From assembly GCF_963966145.1 (NCBI RefSeq), contig NC_091053.1:17794001-17858000 (forward strand): a stretch of DNA of 64,000 nt. The letters run 5' to 3'. Positions within the stretch are counted from its first letter, which is position 1; the number at the start of each line of letters is the position of its first letter. The position numbers and the translations under genes were made by a program. Shown piece after piece: positions 35,275 to 45,396 of this stretch. The notes under the pieces were generated by a model. The model saw only the letters and a program-made list of their open reading frames with translations, did no database searches and was not told the DNA's origin. This DNA is from Tenebrio molitor. Taxonomy: Eukaryota; Arthropoda; Insecta; Coleoptera; Tenebrionidae.

Positions 35275-36115
35275 TAAAAAGGTTCAGAAAGGCCAGCATA
35301 GTCTGTAACACAATTTCCAATAGAACATAACCTTTAAATTGATATCACGTAAAGGTACTTTTGAGGAACATGAATTCCCCCAAAGTACCCTTGCGGGAAT
35401 TGAAGAATTATTCGGAATCCGGCTTGTTTATTCGTTTATGATTGGGATAATTTCAAGGAATTTTGAGTATTTTTTAATCACCAATCAAGTAAAATCGGTT
35501 ATAAAAATATTTCGCCAAATACTAGAGGGGTCACCCTATTCCGTTTCATATTTTACATTTTTACGAATGGGGTTGCAGCGGGATTCCTATTGATAATAAT
35601 TTAATGACAACTTTGTCTTCAAAATAATTAGGACTTTTTAAAAAGGTTCAGAAAGCCCAGCATAGTCTGTAACATCATTTCCACTTGAAGATTCTCCTTA
35701 AACGCATATCACGTAAAGGTACTTTTGTGGAACACGAATTCCCCAAAAGTACCTTTGCGGGAATTGAAGAATGATTCGGAATCCGGCTTTTTTATTCGTT
35801 TATGATTGGTATAATTTCAAGGAAATTTGAATATTTTTTAATCACCAATCAAGTAAAATCGGTTATAAAAATATTTCGCCAAATACTAGAGGGGTCACCC
35901 GATTGCGGTTCATATTTTACATTTTTACGAATGGGGTTGCAGCGGGATTCCTGTGGATACCAATTTAATGTCAGCTTTGTCTCCAAAATAATTAGATCTT
36001 TTTAAAAAGGCTCAGAAAGGCCAGCATAGTCTGTAACATAATTTCCAATAGAATATAACCTTAAAATTGAAATCACGTAGGGGTACTTTTGAAGAACACG
36101 AATTCTTTTTTTAAA
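35275..36115 (+). repeat. Tandem repeat, 364-base unit, 2.3 copies
   Basis: GGTTCAGAAAGGCCAGCATAG recurs at 35281, 35645 and 36009 (GGCTCAG in the last), giving a constant 364-base period. Units one and two are highly similar throughout. Each unit includes a small hairpin, AAAGGTACTTTTG...CAAAAGTACCTTT, and GAATTCCCC...GCGGGAATT. Open frames at 35339 and 35802 repeat with the unit and are not genes. Confidence 0.9.
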
Positions 36116-37175
36116 GTGAATTCACAAAGAGGAATATTTTTTTTATAAAGTTGGCCGAAATGTAATGCGGTATAGGCAGAGAATTGCCTGACGTATTTTT
36201 AATTAATTCAGAGGCTAATTAATCCTGCTGATTTTTTTCTTGAAGTTAAGACTGCATAAGCTAGGCAACTATTTTCGCTTTAACTTAAGTTCTTCGAAAG
36301 TCCCAATAGAGAATAAAAAGTTCTGAAATTTTAGGCAACCAATTTTGCTGCGAAAGTCCTCGAAAGTCCTGAAGGTTCCCCAAAATTCCTTCAAACGTCT
36401 AGCTTTGCTACAAACCAAAAAAAAAACACCCGATAAGTATCTTTGCATACTTTTTTTTGCAAAAATTGTCTTTTCTTTACTTTTCTTTATAAAAATGGCT
36501 TCAGGTAAAAATTAGATGAATTTTAGTGAAATCTTCACCTTCGTACGACAACGAATAAAAAAGCTCCCCGAAAGTCCCTTTCCACATACATATATATTTT
36601 TATCGGTTTAATATAATTTTTGTAGAAAAATTAATAAGCTGCTTCAAAATCTCATGCGTTCTCATTTGAAATATGTTGCTGGAAGTCTACGGTGACGTCA
36701 TGTATGCGTCAGCCAATCAGTGTTTCCTACCGCATCGAGGCATCCTTTCATCTATACTTTACGACTTTACCCTCCTTGGTTAAATGTCAGTTTCAATCGT
36801 TTTTATTCAAAATCAAAGCAATAAGATTGAAACAATTTGCTCAATACCAGGACAACCAGCTAATTCTGTTTGTAAACAACGCGTTGTTTTGAATTTTTCA
36901 TGATTGAGAGCCAGGTCATTTACGTCTTATTATATCGCGGCTCTCGGAAGTCAAGTGACTTCGAAAAATGTACATTGGGGTTACCGCGACGTCAAGTGAG
37001 AAAAGTACCTGAACCTGGAACGGAAACGAGTGTGATCCTGTTTCGAGGACGACCTGGAGTGCAAGAGACGAGAGTCTCTGGAGGTGTCACTGCAGTTTGC
37101 ATCGTTTTTCCAGTATGGCGTGTATTACAAAGTGGTCTCTTGTGCGAGCAACGCAACGGACAAAAGAGAATAGTA
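36116..37175. other. Gene-free stretch, one GC-rich patch
   Basis: The GC-rich patch 36900-37172 contains an open frame of 111 codons that runs into the next MITE, plus a short ATG frame (MACITKWSLVRATQR) at about 37114. It could be an exon or 5' leader, but no splice donor or homology is evident. The rest is AT-rich with no features. Confidence 0.35.
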
Positions 37176-37528
37176 CTATTGCGGGCAAAAAAAGTGGGAC
37201 TCAACGTCATTGTCTTGACTTTTAATGTGAAATAACCCTTATCTGATGCTAACCCTACTTTGAACTGATTGACGTTGTCATTAAGTATTGTAGGTTGTAG
37301 GGAATGATTGTAAGTAAGCACGTAGTGAATATTTATTTAATGCAAAGTTCCAATCAAAATCTACCTTTATCGAAAGAAGAGGGCATTTGGAAAAAGAAAA
37401 TAGAAGTATAAAATAAATTTTTAAACTGTCAGCTGGAATAGTGTCAAAAAAAATGACAATAAAGCTTGAACTACATAGAATTTTTCAAAACTGACAAATT
37501 TGATGTCCCACTTTTTTGCCCGCAATAG
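37176..37528. mobile_element. Tc1/mariner MITE, 353 bases
   Basis: CTATTGCGGGCAAAAAAAGTGGGAC and the right-end inverse GTCCCACTTTTTTGCCCGCAATAG are flanked by TA. It is non-coding. Confidence 0.9.
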
Positions 37529-38097
37529 TACATACATATATGATATCAGTGAAAGTAAGTCTTTTTGTGCCAAGCCCAGAGATTGAAGACCGAAACGAAG
37601 TCGATGCCGGCAACTGGGCGAACAAAATGCAAGAGCTGTGTTATGTATTTACAATAAGTACCTAGCTCTTCTTTTGTATTGCTGTCTTTTAATAAATTTT
37701 GTCTGTTTGCTTCTAAATAAAAATGCGTTACGTAATGAAACCAGTGCGGTAATGAACTACATTACGCAACTCAAATGACTATAAATGAATGTGGTTATAA
37801 GGTCTTATCCAAGCAGCCGTAGATAAATTACAATTGCCAAAATTTACAAATTATTTTTTGGTGTCTCTTATGTATTTCTTATGTCTTATGTCCATTGTGA
37901 ATAAGCACTAATTTAACTAAATTCTAAGTTGTGACACTGAGAAAATGGCTCCTACAATGGTGCAATATTTAAAAACTCAACTAAAGTAATTTCGTTATTT
38001 TGTTCGTTTTATTTAGAGAAATAGCACAATTCAAATGACTTCTAAATTCATATTGGGTGTAACAGAAAAAGTGCATTCATTTTAACTGGTAATACTA
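37529..38097. other. Gene-free stretch
   Basis: It contains CCCAGAGATTGAAGACCGAA at 37577, a repeat of the motif at 11318. No coding sequence is seen. Confidence 0.4.
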
Positions 38098-38408
38098 CAG
38101 GGTTATTCTAAATGATTGTAGTCGAAGTAGGCGTGAAAACTCAATGTAAAATTTATGGTTGCTGCTCCACATAAAAAAACATCAAAATGATGTGAATAAC
38201 TGAGTACACACGGGAGTTAAATTGGGTGCAAAACAACTCAATATTTCTGGATTCGATCGTTAATTTAACAGAAATAAATAAAAATCTCATCATCGCACTT
38301 TTCACCTAAAAAATAACAGCGACAAAACTGACAGTTCACATGAAAGCGGCAAAAATATAATAACATGGGCATGGCCTACTTCGACTACAATCATTTAGAA
38401 TAACCCTG
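38098..38408. mobile_element. Tc1/mariner MITE, 311 bases (family member 2)
   Basis: Same termini (CAGGGTTATTCTAAATGATT) and TA flanks as 25021-25337, colinear with few substitutions and a small deletion. Confidence 0.9.
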
Positions 38409-39060
38409 TACTTATAAACTACAACAACTTTTCTAAATAAAGTTTCTTGTAATTTGCAAAATTCAATTTCCATTTGTCCTCCCTTTATTTTGACGTGCCG
38501 TTCAGGTTGAATCCAATTTTAAAAATCTGAAAACTTTTTTAAACGGGACTCGTAAAAACTGAATGTTTTTATTCCCTTCGTATTGCATTTGATGAATAAA
38601 ATGGTTTCACTTTCGTTTGTTTTTTTTTTATGAAACTGCTGCTTTTCTTAAATATCCTGACAAGTTACAATTGCGCTTCATGAATAAAAAGGTTCACTTT
38701 CGTTTGTTTTTTGTTACCTCCTTGTTTTGTTTCTTTATTAAATGTAGTCAGATTAAAACCGTTCCATAGGCGGGTAAGCAAGTCTTTAGTACATTTACAA
38801 TAATTTTTAAAACCCTTCAGAATTTGTTTTCGAAAAAAAAATTAAAAAAGTTGTTGTAGATAAGTCCTATTACCAATTATAATAAAAGCACTTTTTTCTG
38901 TTACACCCTGTATATACTACAAACATTTTTAGTTTTGCGAAATTTAATAGCAATAACTAGAGCTGTCCTAACTATTAAAATAACATTCGACAAGAAACTT
39001 CTAACTATCAACTTTGAGACGTGATTCAATCCACAATTTTTTAAACGCAGCAAATGTATT
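38409..39060. other. Gene-free stretch with a small duplication
   Basis: Two related blocks, ATGAATAAAATGGTTTCACT at 38591 and ATGAATAAAAAGGTTCACTT at 38680, are each followed by TCGTTTGTTTTTT. No gene is seen. Confidence 0.45.
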
Positions 39061-39580
39061 CAAGTATGTATTTGTGGTCCGGTGCAGAGCACAAAATGCA
39101 GCCTCGCCTCCCGTTAATGGGCAAATGGATCGCAGACAAAACAGCTGACACGTGAAAAGAGATCCTTGTAAGTCTGACGACCTTTCCTTTCCTTTTTATG
39201 ATTGTCTAAATGTCTATACCTATTATATCAGCTGAGCTGAGACAATTTAAATCTTAACAGGATCACATAGTTCGCGTCCCGAATTCTTTTAATACTGTTA
39301 TGTTGATAAATGTATTTATTTATTCAGTTCAGTGGCTTATCTATAAAAAAATTTCAGTGAAGTATGTTTAATCGTTTCATGTAAATTACGCTTCCGACGG
39401 TACGGCCTCTCGAACTTTAAAAATATGTAGTATAAACACGACTTAGGATTAATAAATAGATTCTTTTCTCACAATACTTGGTTTCGAATGTTTTTGCCAA
39501 AATAAGACCGAAGGAAAAGTGACAGTCTGAATTGCATCAAAAAGGGCAAACATTACATTGGTGACGTAACCAGGATTGCC
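39061..39580 (+). mobile_element. LTR fragment with primer-binding-like site
   Basis: It matches blocks of the solo LTR at 50788-53058: TGTGGTCCGGTGCAGAGCAC, CAGCTGACACGTGAAAAGAG, GGATCACATAGTTCGC and GGTACGGCCTCTCG. The LTR end TTACA (to 39557) is followed at once by TTGGTGACGTAACCAGGATT, placed like a primer-binding site. The internal region and second LTR are missing. Confidence 0.65.
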
Positions 39581-39855
39581 CCGCAACGTAGAAATATCAC
39601 AATAGGTATGTATTTGACTTTAAATTGATGATTTAATTTACATTAAAAGGATAATCAAGGTAAGATCATGTATCTGAAGGAAATGTTGAAGCATACCAAT
39701 TAACACGACAGAACAGCGATTTTGGCCACAATTTTTTTGAATGCTCGTTACCACTCAAAATTAATTTTTGTTAAAAGGCGGCGTTAAATAAAACATTTTT
39801 TCTTGTCTCATTTACCACTCCCGATCTAACGTAAATTTAAATGTGTACAACTTAC

Positions 39856-40083
39856 CATTGAAACACCTTTCTGCTTTTCATGAGTAGCACTCTTCCTCCG
39901 CAAGTCTCGAGCCTCCTCATTATGTTCATAATTTGTACTACTGCACGGAGAATCTTGTGGCTTCGTTTGTTCAGTACATTTTTTCTGCAACTCAATTTGT
40001 TCGTCCATCTTCAACTTCTCTTTGTTGTCACAGTGTTGGTCCATTTTATCAGAAGTTTTATTACGGTCATCTCTATTGTCCAT
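39856..40083 (-). CDS. Candidate first coding exon of the NACHT-ankyrin gene
   Basis: ATG at 40083 opens 76 hydrophilic, charged codons (MDNRDDRNKTSDKMDQ, then KLKMDEQIELQKK and RRKSATHEKQKGVSM) ending exactly at a GTAAGT donor (39855-39850). The exon ends in phase 0, and the acceptor before the NACHT exon at 34225 is also phase 0 on the same strand, so joining them keeps one frame. The intron would be about 5.6 kb, filled by a MITE, a tandem repeat and an LTR fragment. No domain is visible. It could equally belong to another transcript. Confidence 0.4.
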
Positions 40084-40774
40084 GTCTGCGGTTCCGTAAA
40101 TTTTATAACTTTCTCCAAATGCTCATTTTGTGTATTTTTATTTGCAATCCCGTTGAAAATCTTAAAAAAAAAACATTCAAAATACAAATATTTCATTAAC
40201 TAATCAACTAAGGAATGACAATTATCTTAATTACCTACCAGTTGTTTTCTCCTTTGACTACGCAATTTGTTAATTATCATAGAATACAATTATTAATCGG
40301 TAATAGGTATTCTAGGTCGAGACGTTGATATTGATAACTACGTCGAGACTGTAATACTAGTTCGCTCCCGTGTGACGTACAAAATTTATAGGCCCTGCCA
40401 TATCAATGATTAAAAAATTACAGATGATAACATTGATAAAAAAAAATGTAGAAAGGGAATTGTTCTAATAAATTCTTTGGTTAAGTATAAGCGTAGAATT
40501 TTTTTTTTTACATTTTATTTTTGATTTTTTATCAGACTACAATTAGGTAAGTGGAAATGTTAGTCATTCTATTCTTCTTTTTTACTAATTTCTCACAAGT
40601 TTGGAGAACAACAAGCTTGGTTCATTATTTTGATGAAATTATCAGTATATAAAGATTACATAAGTATGCAATAAAGAAAATATCGGCATAATCTTGTTTT
40701 GTTTTGTCATTAGTTGTCTACAAAATACACGAGAAAAAGTGTAATCTGTAAACTGTTCAACTAATAGTTATTTA
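40084..40774. other. Gene-free stretch
   Basis: A possible acceptor (TTTTTTTTTAAG) lies near 40160 upstream of the candidate exon, and AT-rich sequence follows. No clear promoter motif and no gene were recognised. Confidence 0.4.
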
Positions 40775-40902
40775 TGCAACGAGTTTCTGTGTAAATTGGG
40801 CTTTTCTAATTGCCCGAGGGACAAGATTAAAACACGAGCGTAGAGTGTTTTAAGGCCTCGAGAGCAATAAGAAAAGCCCAATTTACCCAGAAACAAGTTG
40901 CA
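40775..40902. repeat. Foldback repeat at the truncated end of the polymerase gene
   Basis: TGCAACGAGTTTCTGTGTAA and ATTGGGCTTTTCT on the left are inverted at 40870-40902. The loop has GCCCGAGGG and ACACGAGCG. It supplies the last codons and the stop of the broken polymerase frame. Confidence 0.75.
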
Positions 40903-40979
40903 TACAAAATTTTATTGTTTGAAACGACGTCCCTGAAGCTTCCAAATCTTTTAAAAATGGTTTCGTATTTGCTTTTGAC

Positions 40980-43067
40980 AGTTTTGACAAATTTTTATTA
41001 TTAAAATTTACTTTTAATTTTCTAAGTTCTATTATAACCATATCTTTATCGAAAATTATACAGCTATGAAAGTTGGGTTGAGAAATATAGTAATTAGCAC
41101 CAAATCTACCCCCCCATCTAGTCACCAGTTTAACAATCCTATATTTCCTTACATTTTCAATCATTTTTCCAAACGAAGCATTGATTAATAATTTGAAAAA
41201 ATGTTTCCCAAATTCATGCACACATGATTTTCGCAATTCTATATTTACATCAATAAATTTTTTCAGCCAAGGTGATTGTTTAAATTTTAAGCATCTATGT
41301 ATTTTTTTAAGTTTTAAACCTAATTTAAGAGCTTGTTGAAGATTTCTATAGTGAATAATATATTTCTTTTTATCATATAATGTTGTTAACAATTTTGGAT
41401 TATTTGAATCGGAAACAGGTGGAACTAAATGTTGAGGACATAATGGTAAATCTTTATGCGTGTTAAACAGTTCTTTAGGATAAGAAAGTTCTACCTCAAA
41501 AATGTATCCATAATCACTATCTTCAGGAAGATTTAAAACATTCTCACGATAAATATCTATATCTTCAATCCAATGAAAGTCTGCAAAAGGTAGAGGATAA
41601 AGCATCGCTGTACCATACAGATTATTAACATCAAAATACATGAGGTAACTAACGGGTTCATTAGGATTGAAATCTTTTCCCATGTATTTGTTATTAGCTT
41701 TTGCATAGCGATTGGAGCATTGTGAAACACCACCTCTTATCCCTTTTTCTATAAACATAATCATGTCCACATCAGTTAATAATTCTAATTCTACCTCAGT
41801 CATTTTTAACATACTGTCAAATGCAAAACCTGGTGCAGTGTAGTAGTGGAGACAATCTAATTGATATGTTTCTAAACATTGCATCCTAAAGTTTTCAAAT
41901 ATGTCTGCAAGAAGTAAGACATCAGTTTTCAAGTACAATTCAGCATATTCTTGTATCGTTTTGATATCATATTGCTTCCATACATTAACAGCATGATTGT
42001 AGTCTTCACAAGAAATTTGAGTGTTGTTAATTTTACTATAAAATTTTTCTTGGGGTGGTAAGTGAGTATCATTTAATTTTTCCCAAGAGTCGAGATATTC
42101 ATAGGGAAAGACACCTTTTCGTACAACTAAATTAAATTCACGATCATTGGGGTAATATTTTCTGGTAATAACTTTTTGGTTATCAGTCAAAATCGAAGAC
42201 AATGTATCAAGACTACTAGACATAAATCGATAAGAGTCCAAAAATCTAAAGTTTATGTTGGTATTTTGCACATATTTTGTAAAGGAAATATATTTTTCCT
42301 TATTTAGAGGTAGCAAATTTATATTTCCATCAATTTCAGTGACAAGTGCTTTAATTATAAAATGACTGTCATAACCAGACAAATTGTGAAATAGTACTGG
42401 TACAGTATATGAATCTTTATAATTAATATTACAAGAATTGTGTGCTGCACCCCTAAAATTTCCGATAAGATGACAATGGTCTTTTACTTTTACATCAGAA
42501 TTAACAAATGGTTTACTACAGTGACATTTTAATGAATGTAAAAAGTTATTTTGTTCATCAGAGGATAAAGGTTTTAATGGGACAATATTTGAAAAAATTG
42601 AATTTAATTGTTTTGCAATTTTTGCAAGTTCTCGAACAAACCATACAATACAATCTTTACCTGTGAAGGTATTAAATTTTGAAATGGAATTGTCGTAAGA
42701 ACAATGAAGATAATATGCTATGCAAAATGGTTTATGTATTTGATATATTTCAGTTTTACTTATATTTTTATTATCTTTATAATTCAGAAGAATACTTTCA
42801 ATATCAGCGTAAATGGCAAAAGGTACCTGTATTTTATTTTTAAAATTTGTAAATTTCATGATTTTATTGTTTTCGTTAGGAAGAATCATTTTAGTTTCAT
42901 TTAAAACTTTACAATCATCTAAATGTTTTTTCAATACACCTTCATTCAAAAAGCGATTTAAACATCTTTCACAGAACCATTTCTTCTTTTTAACATTACC
43001 CACTTGCTTACTAATTAAACGTGATAAATTATTTATATATGTGAAATGGAATAAAGTCTTTTGTTTC

Positions 43068-43100
<33 letters not shown>

Positions 43101-44597
43101 CCGCTCGTAAAATCCGTATGATCTTTGTGAGTATTTTTGCTGCTCCATCAATTAAATCTTTTGAAAACATAAGTAAATTTATACGTGGTGAGAAATCAGT
43201 CTTACTCAAAAGTAAAGGTAAAATTTCCTTTTTTTCTATTGTAAAAACATTTATAGCCCATTTATTCATGATTTCAAATTTAGGAATATCCTTTTTCTAA
43301 TTTTGACATATAAAGTGACACTTTTCAAAATTAATTGACGTTTGGAAACGTCACACTTTTCGTAACTGGTTACGAAAAGTAAAATCTTTCCTAACTGGTT
43401 ATGAAAAATTTATTGTATTCACCAGTTGACACCGTCATATTTTTTGTTTTTAAGCAAAATAACCGTGCCTACTTACCTACTTGATATTTTAACACAATAA
43501 TAATTTATTATTAATGAAATTCATTACTTTGTTTAACGTTTGAAGAAACTTTTTTTTTGTCAAAATTAGAAAAAATCTTGTATGTAACACGTTTGGAAAT
43601 GCAATTTTGTGTAACTCGTGTGATTTTGCGGTATCTCGCTGCGCTCGTCCCGCAAATATTCCACTCGTTACACAAAATAACGCATTTCCTAACTGGTTAC
43701 ATAAATAGCTATTAAAGCCATGGGAAATGAAATATTATCAAATTTTAAAACATTACTAAAATGAGGATATGATGATACTCTAGAAACGTTTTTATTTTTT
43801 ACAGCTGGATACAAAGCGCATACAACTGACCATAGAAAACAATACTCATCATTATTTTTAATATTTATGACACTTTTCGTGTTTTGAATAAAAGTGGGTA
43901 AATCACAATAAGTTGAAAAACCAACTTTTATCGGATTATATTTATTTATATTAACTTTTAAGTATAAAATTTCATATAACGCCCAACCACTATCTTTTTC
44001 TTGAAAATCTTCAAGTTTAGTTAAAATTTTATCATTTACATACACTTTATACCATTCGTTTAAATTTGTATTTTGATCAATAACACCATTTTTAGTTGAA
44101 AAATATTTAAAGGATGTTTCTGCGTTTCTTGGTTTAACAAACAATCCAGCAAAAACAACATTTACTTTTAACAAAGACGTTCTCACTTCTTTTTTAATTC
44201 TTAGAGAAAAACTTCGAAAAGCTTTTTTAAGAAATTCGTTTGGGCTTTTAATTTTCAAGTTTGTTATAACACCCGTTTTAATTCTACCTTTAAAACATGA
44301 TTCAACATCTTGCCAAATTAGTTCTTTGTTTTTTAAATATTTAATTTCACCAAATTTAGCTTTAAAATTTTGAAGATATTTTTTCAACATAGATAGATCT
44401 GATTCAATTTTGTTAAAACTTTTTACACGGTCACTTCTATTTTTAACACATTTGTTAAGAATTAAAATGGTTTTTCTTAAATAATTAACATATTTATGAT
44501 ACTCTTCTTTTGTTTTAATTAATCTACTCATCAGTTCAATATTTTTCAAAATATTGGTGGAATAGGCTTCAACGACTTGGGAACTCATTTCACTCAA
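40980..44597 (-). pseudogene. Protein-primed-type DNA polymerase B, broken
   Basis: The N-terminal part (43716-44597, 302-codon frame) contains FAGLFVKPRNAETSFKYF, LEDFQEKDSGWALYEIL and INIKNNDEYCFLWSVVCALYP. A MITE then interrupts, and the frame resumes at 43297 with KDIPKFE, breaks near 43120-43060 beside a (GAT)10 run, and continues as one long frame to 40883. That frame has a C2HC finger (CERC...HLDDC), exonuclease motifs YADIESIL, NLSGYDSHF and YLKTDVLLL, an HNH-like CHCSKPF...DHCHLIGNFRGAAHNSCN insert, palm motif A MYFDVNNLYG and motif B NASFGKMIENVRKY. It diverges from the family after LRKLKVNFN near 40985, so motif C (DTDS) and the thumb are missing and it cannot polymerise. An upstream GTAAGT donor and a TTATTAG acceptor around 44610-44667 suggest a 5' intron. 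Confidence 0.85.
43298..43715. mobile_element. Short insertion in the polymerase gene, MITE/foldback-like
   Basis: It separates FPMAL from KDIPKFE, which are adjacent in the family. It contains GTAACTGGTTACGAAAAG, TCCTAACTGGTTATGAAAA and TTTCCTAACTGGTTACATAA, plus a hairpin-rich TGTGTAACTCGTGTGATTTT block with its inverse ACTCGTTACACAAAAT. Confidence 0.65.
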
Positions 44598-45273
44598 TTA
44601 AAGAAACAAACTAATAAAAAAAAAACACTTAGATTTAAAAAATTAAACGGAGCCACTCATACTTACATTTCTGTTCAGTTGAGTATTTATGGTTACAGTG
44701 AAGATCATTTCTAAATCACTTACATATTTATATCAATTTGTTGGGGTGCGGTCCGCACTTAAGAATGTGTAAGACTAACACTATTATGCAGAATCATCAC
44801 TTGGACACGTAATGCGGTACGTTTTGGCGCTAACAATGCACGTTTGAAACATGTGATTTCAAATTAAATAATAAAGAGTTATTTGTGTAAAATTTGTGCT
44901 GAATTTGACTCATAATAAAAACTTTTATAAAAATGTGCACATGTTGCTCAGTTGGCATTAATTTTATCATATAACTTTCCGCGAAGAAGCAAAGTCAAAT
45001 ATTTTTATAATAAAGTTGCTTACTTATTTGTCTCAATTTCTTTACTTTAAAAAAAATTGTGCATGCGATCCCATTGATTTTATCACATAACTTCCGCGAA
45101 GAAGCAAAGTCAAATATTTTTATAATAAATTTGCTGAATGTTTAAAGTAAATATCTATTTCATCCGCTTGATATACGTATTACATTTTTTACAAATCTTC
45201 TTATAAATAATGCATTCAAAATTAATCACATCACAGTTTTCAACTTGTGCTTCCAACTAGTGCTATTATAATA
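44598..45273. promoter_or_regulatory. Divergent intergenic region with direct repeat
   Basis: It lies between the minus-strand polymerase start (44597) and the plus-strand gene start (45274). A 59-60-base block (ATTTTATCAYATAAC then CCGCGAAGAAGCAAAGTCAA) occurs at 44961-45020 and again at 45077-45135, 116 bases apart in the same orientation. The position between divergent genes makes a promoter or origin role possible. No TATA box or known site was identified. Confidence 0.4.
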
Positions 45274-45396
45274 ATGGCAACAACACCTTGTACAATTGTA
45301 GTCTTCACCGAAGATAAACTTCATTTCCCAATAAAAATGGCTAAAGTGGTTATAAAACAACTTTTCCAGTAAATAAATATTATTATTATTATTTAA

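Noticed and set aside
35339..36005. Two similar open frames of 84 and 67 codons
   Set aside because: They repeat with the 364-base tandem unit; there is no motif and no start context.
35275..36115. CRISPR array
   Set aside because: The 364-base tandem units have no short repeat-spacer structure, and the genome is eukaryotic.
36900..37235. 111-codon GC-rich frame as a gene
   Set aside because: It runs into a MITE, lacks recognisable motifs and has no splice signals; kept only as a possible exon.
43033..43300. Frames with ten Met or poly-Ile/Ser
   Set aside because: These are alternative readings of a (GAT)10 microsatellite within the broken polymerase gene.
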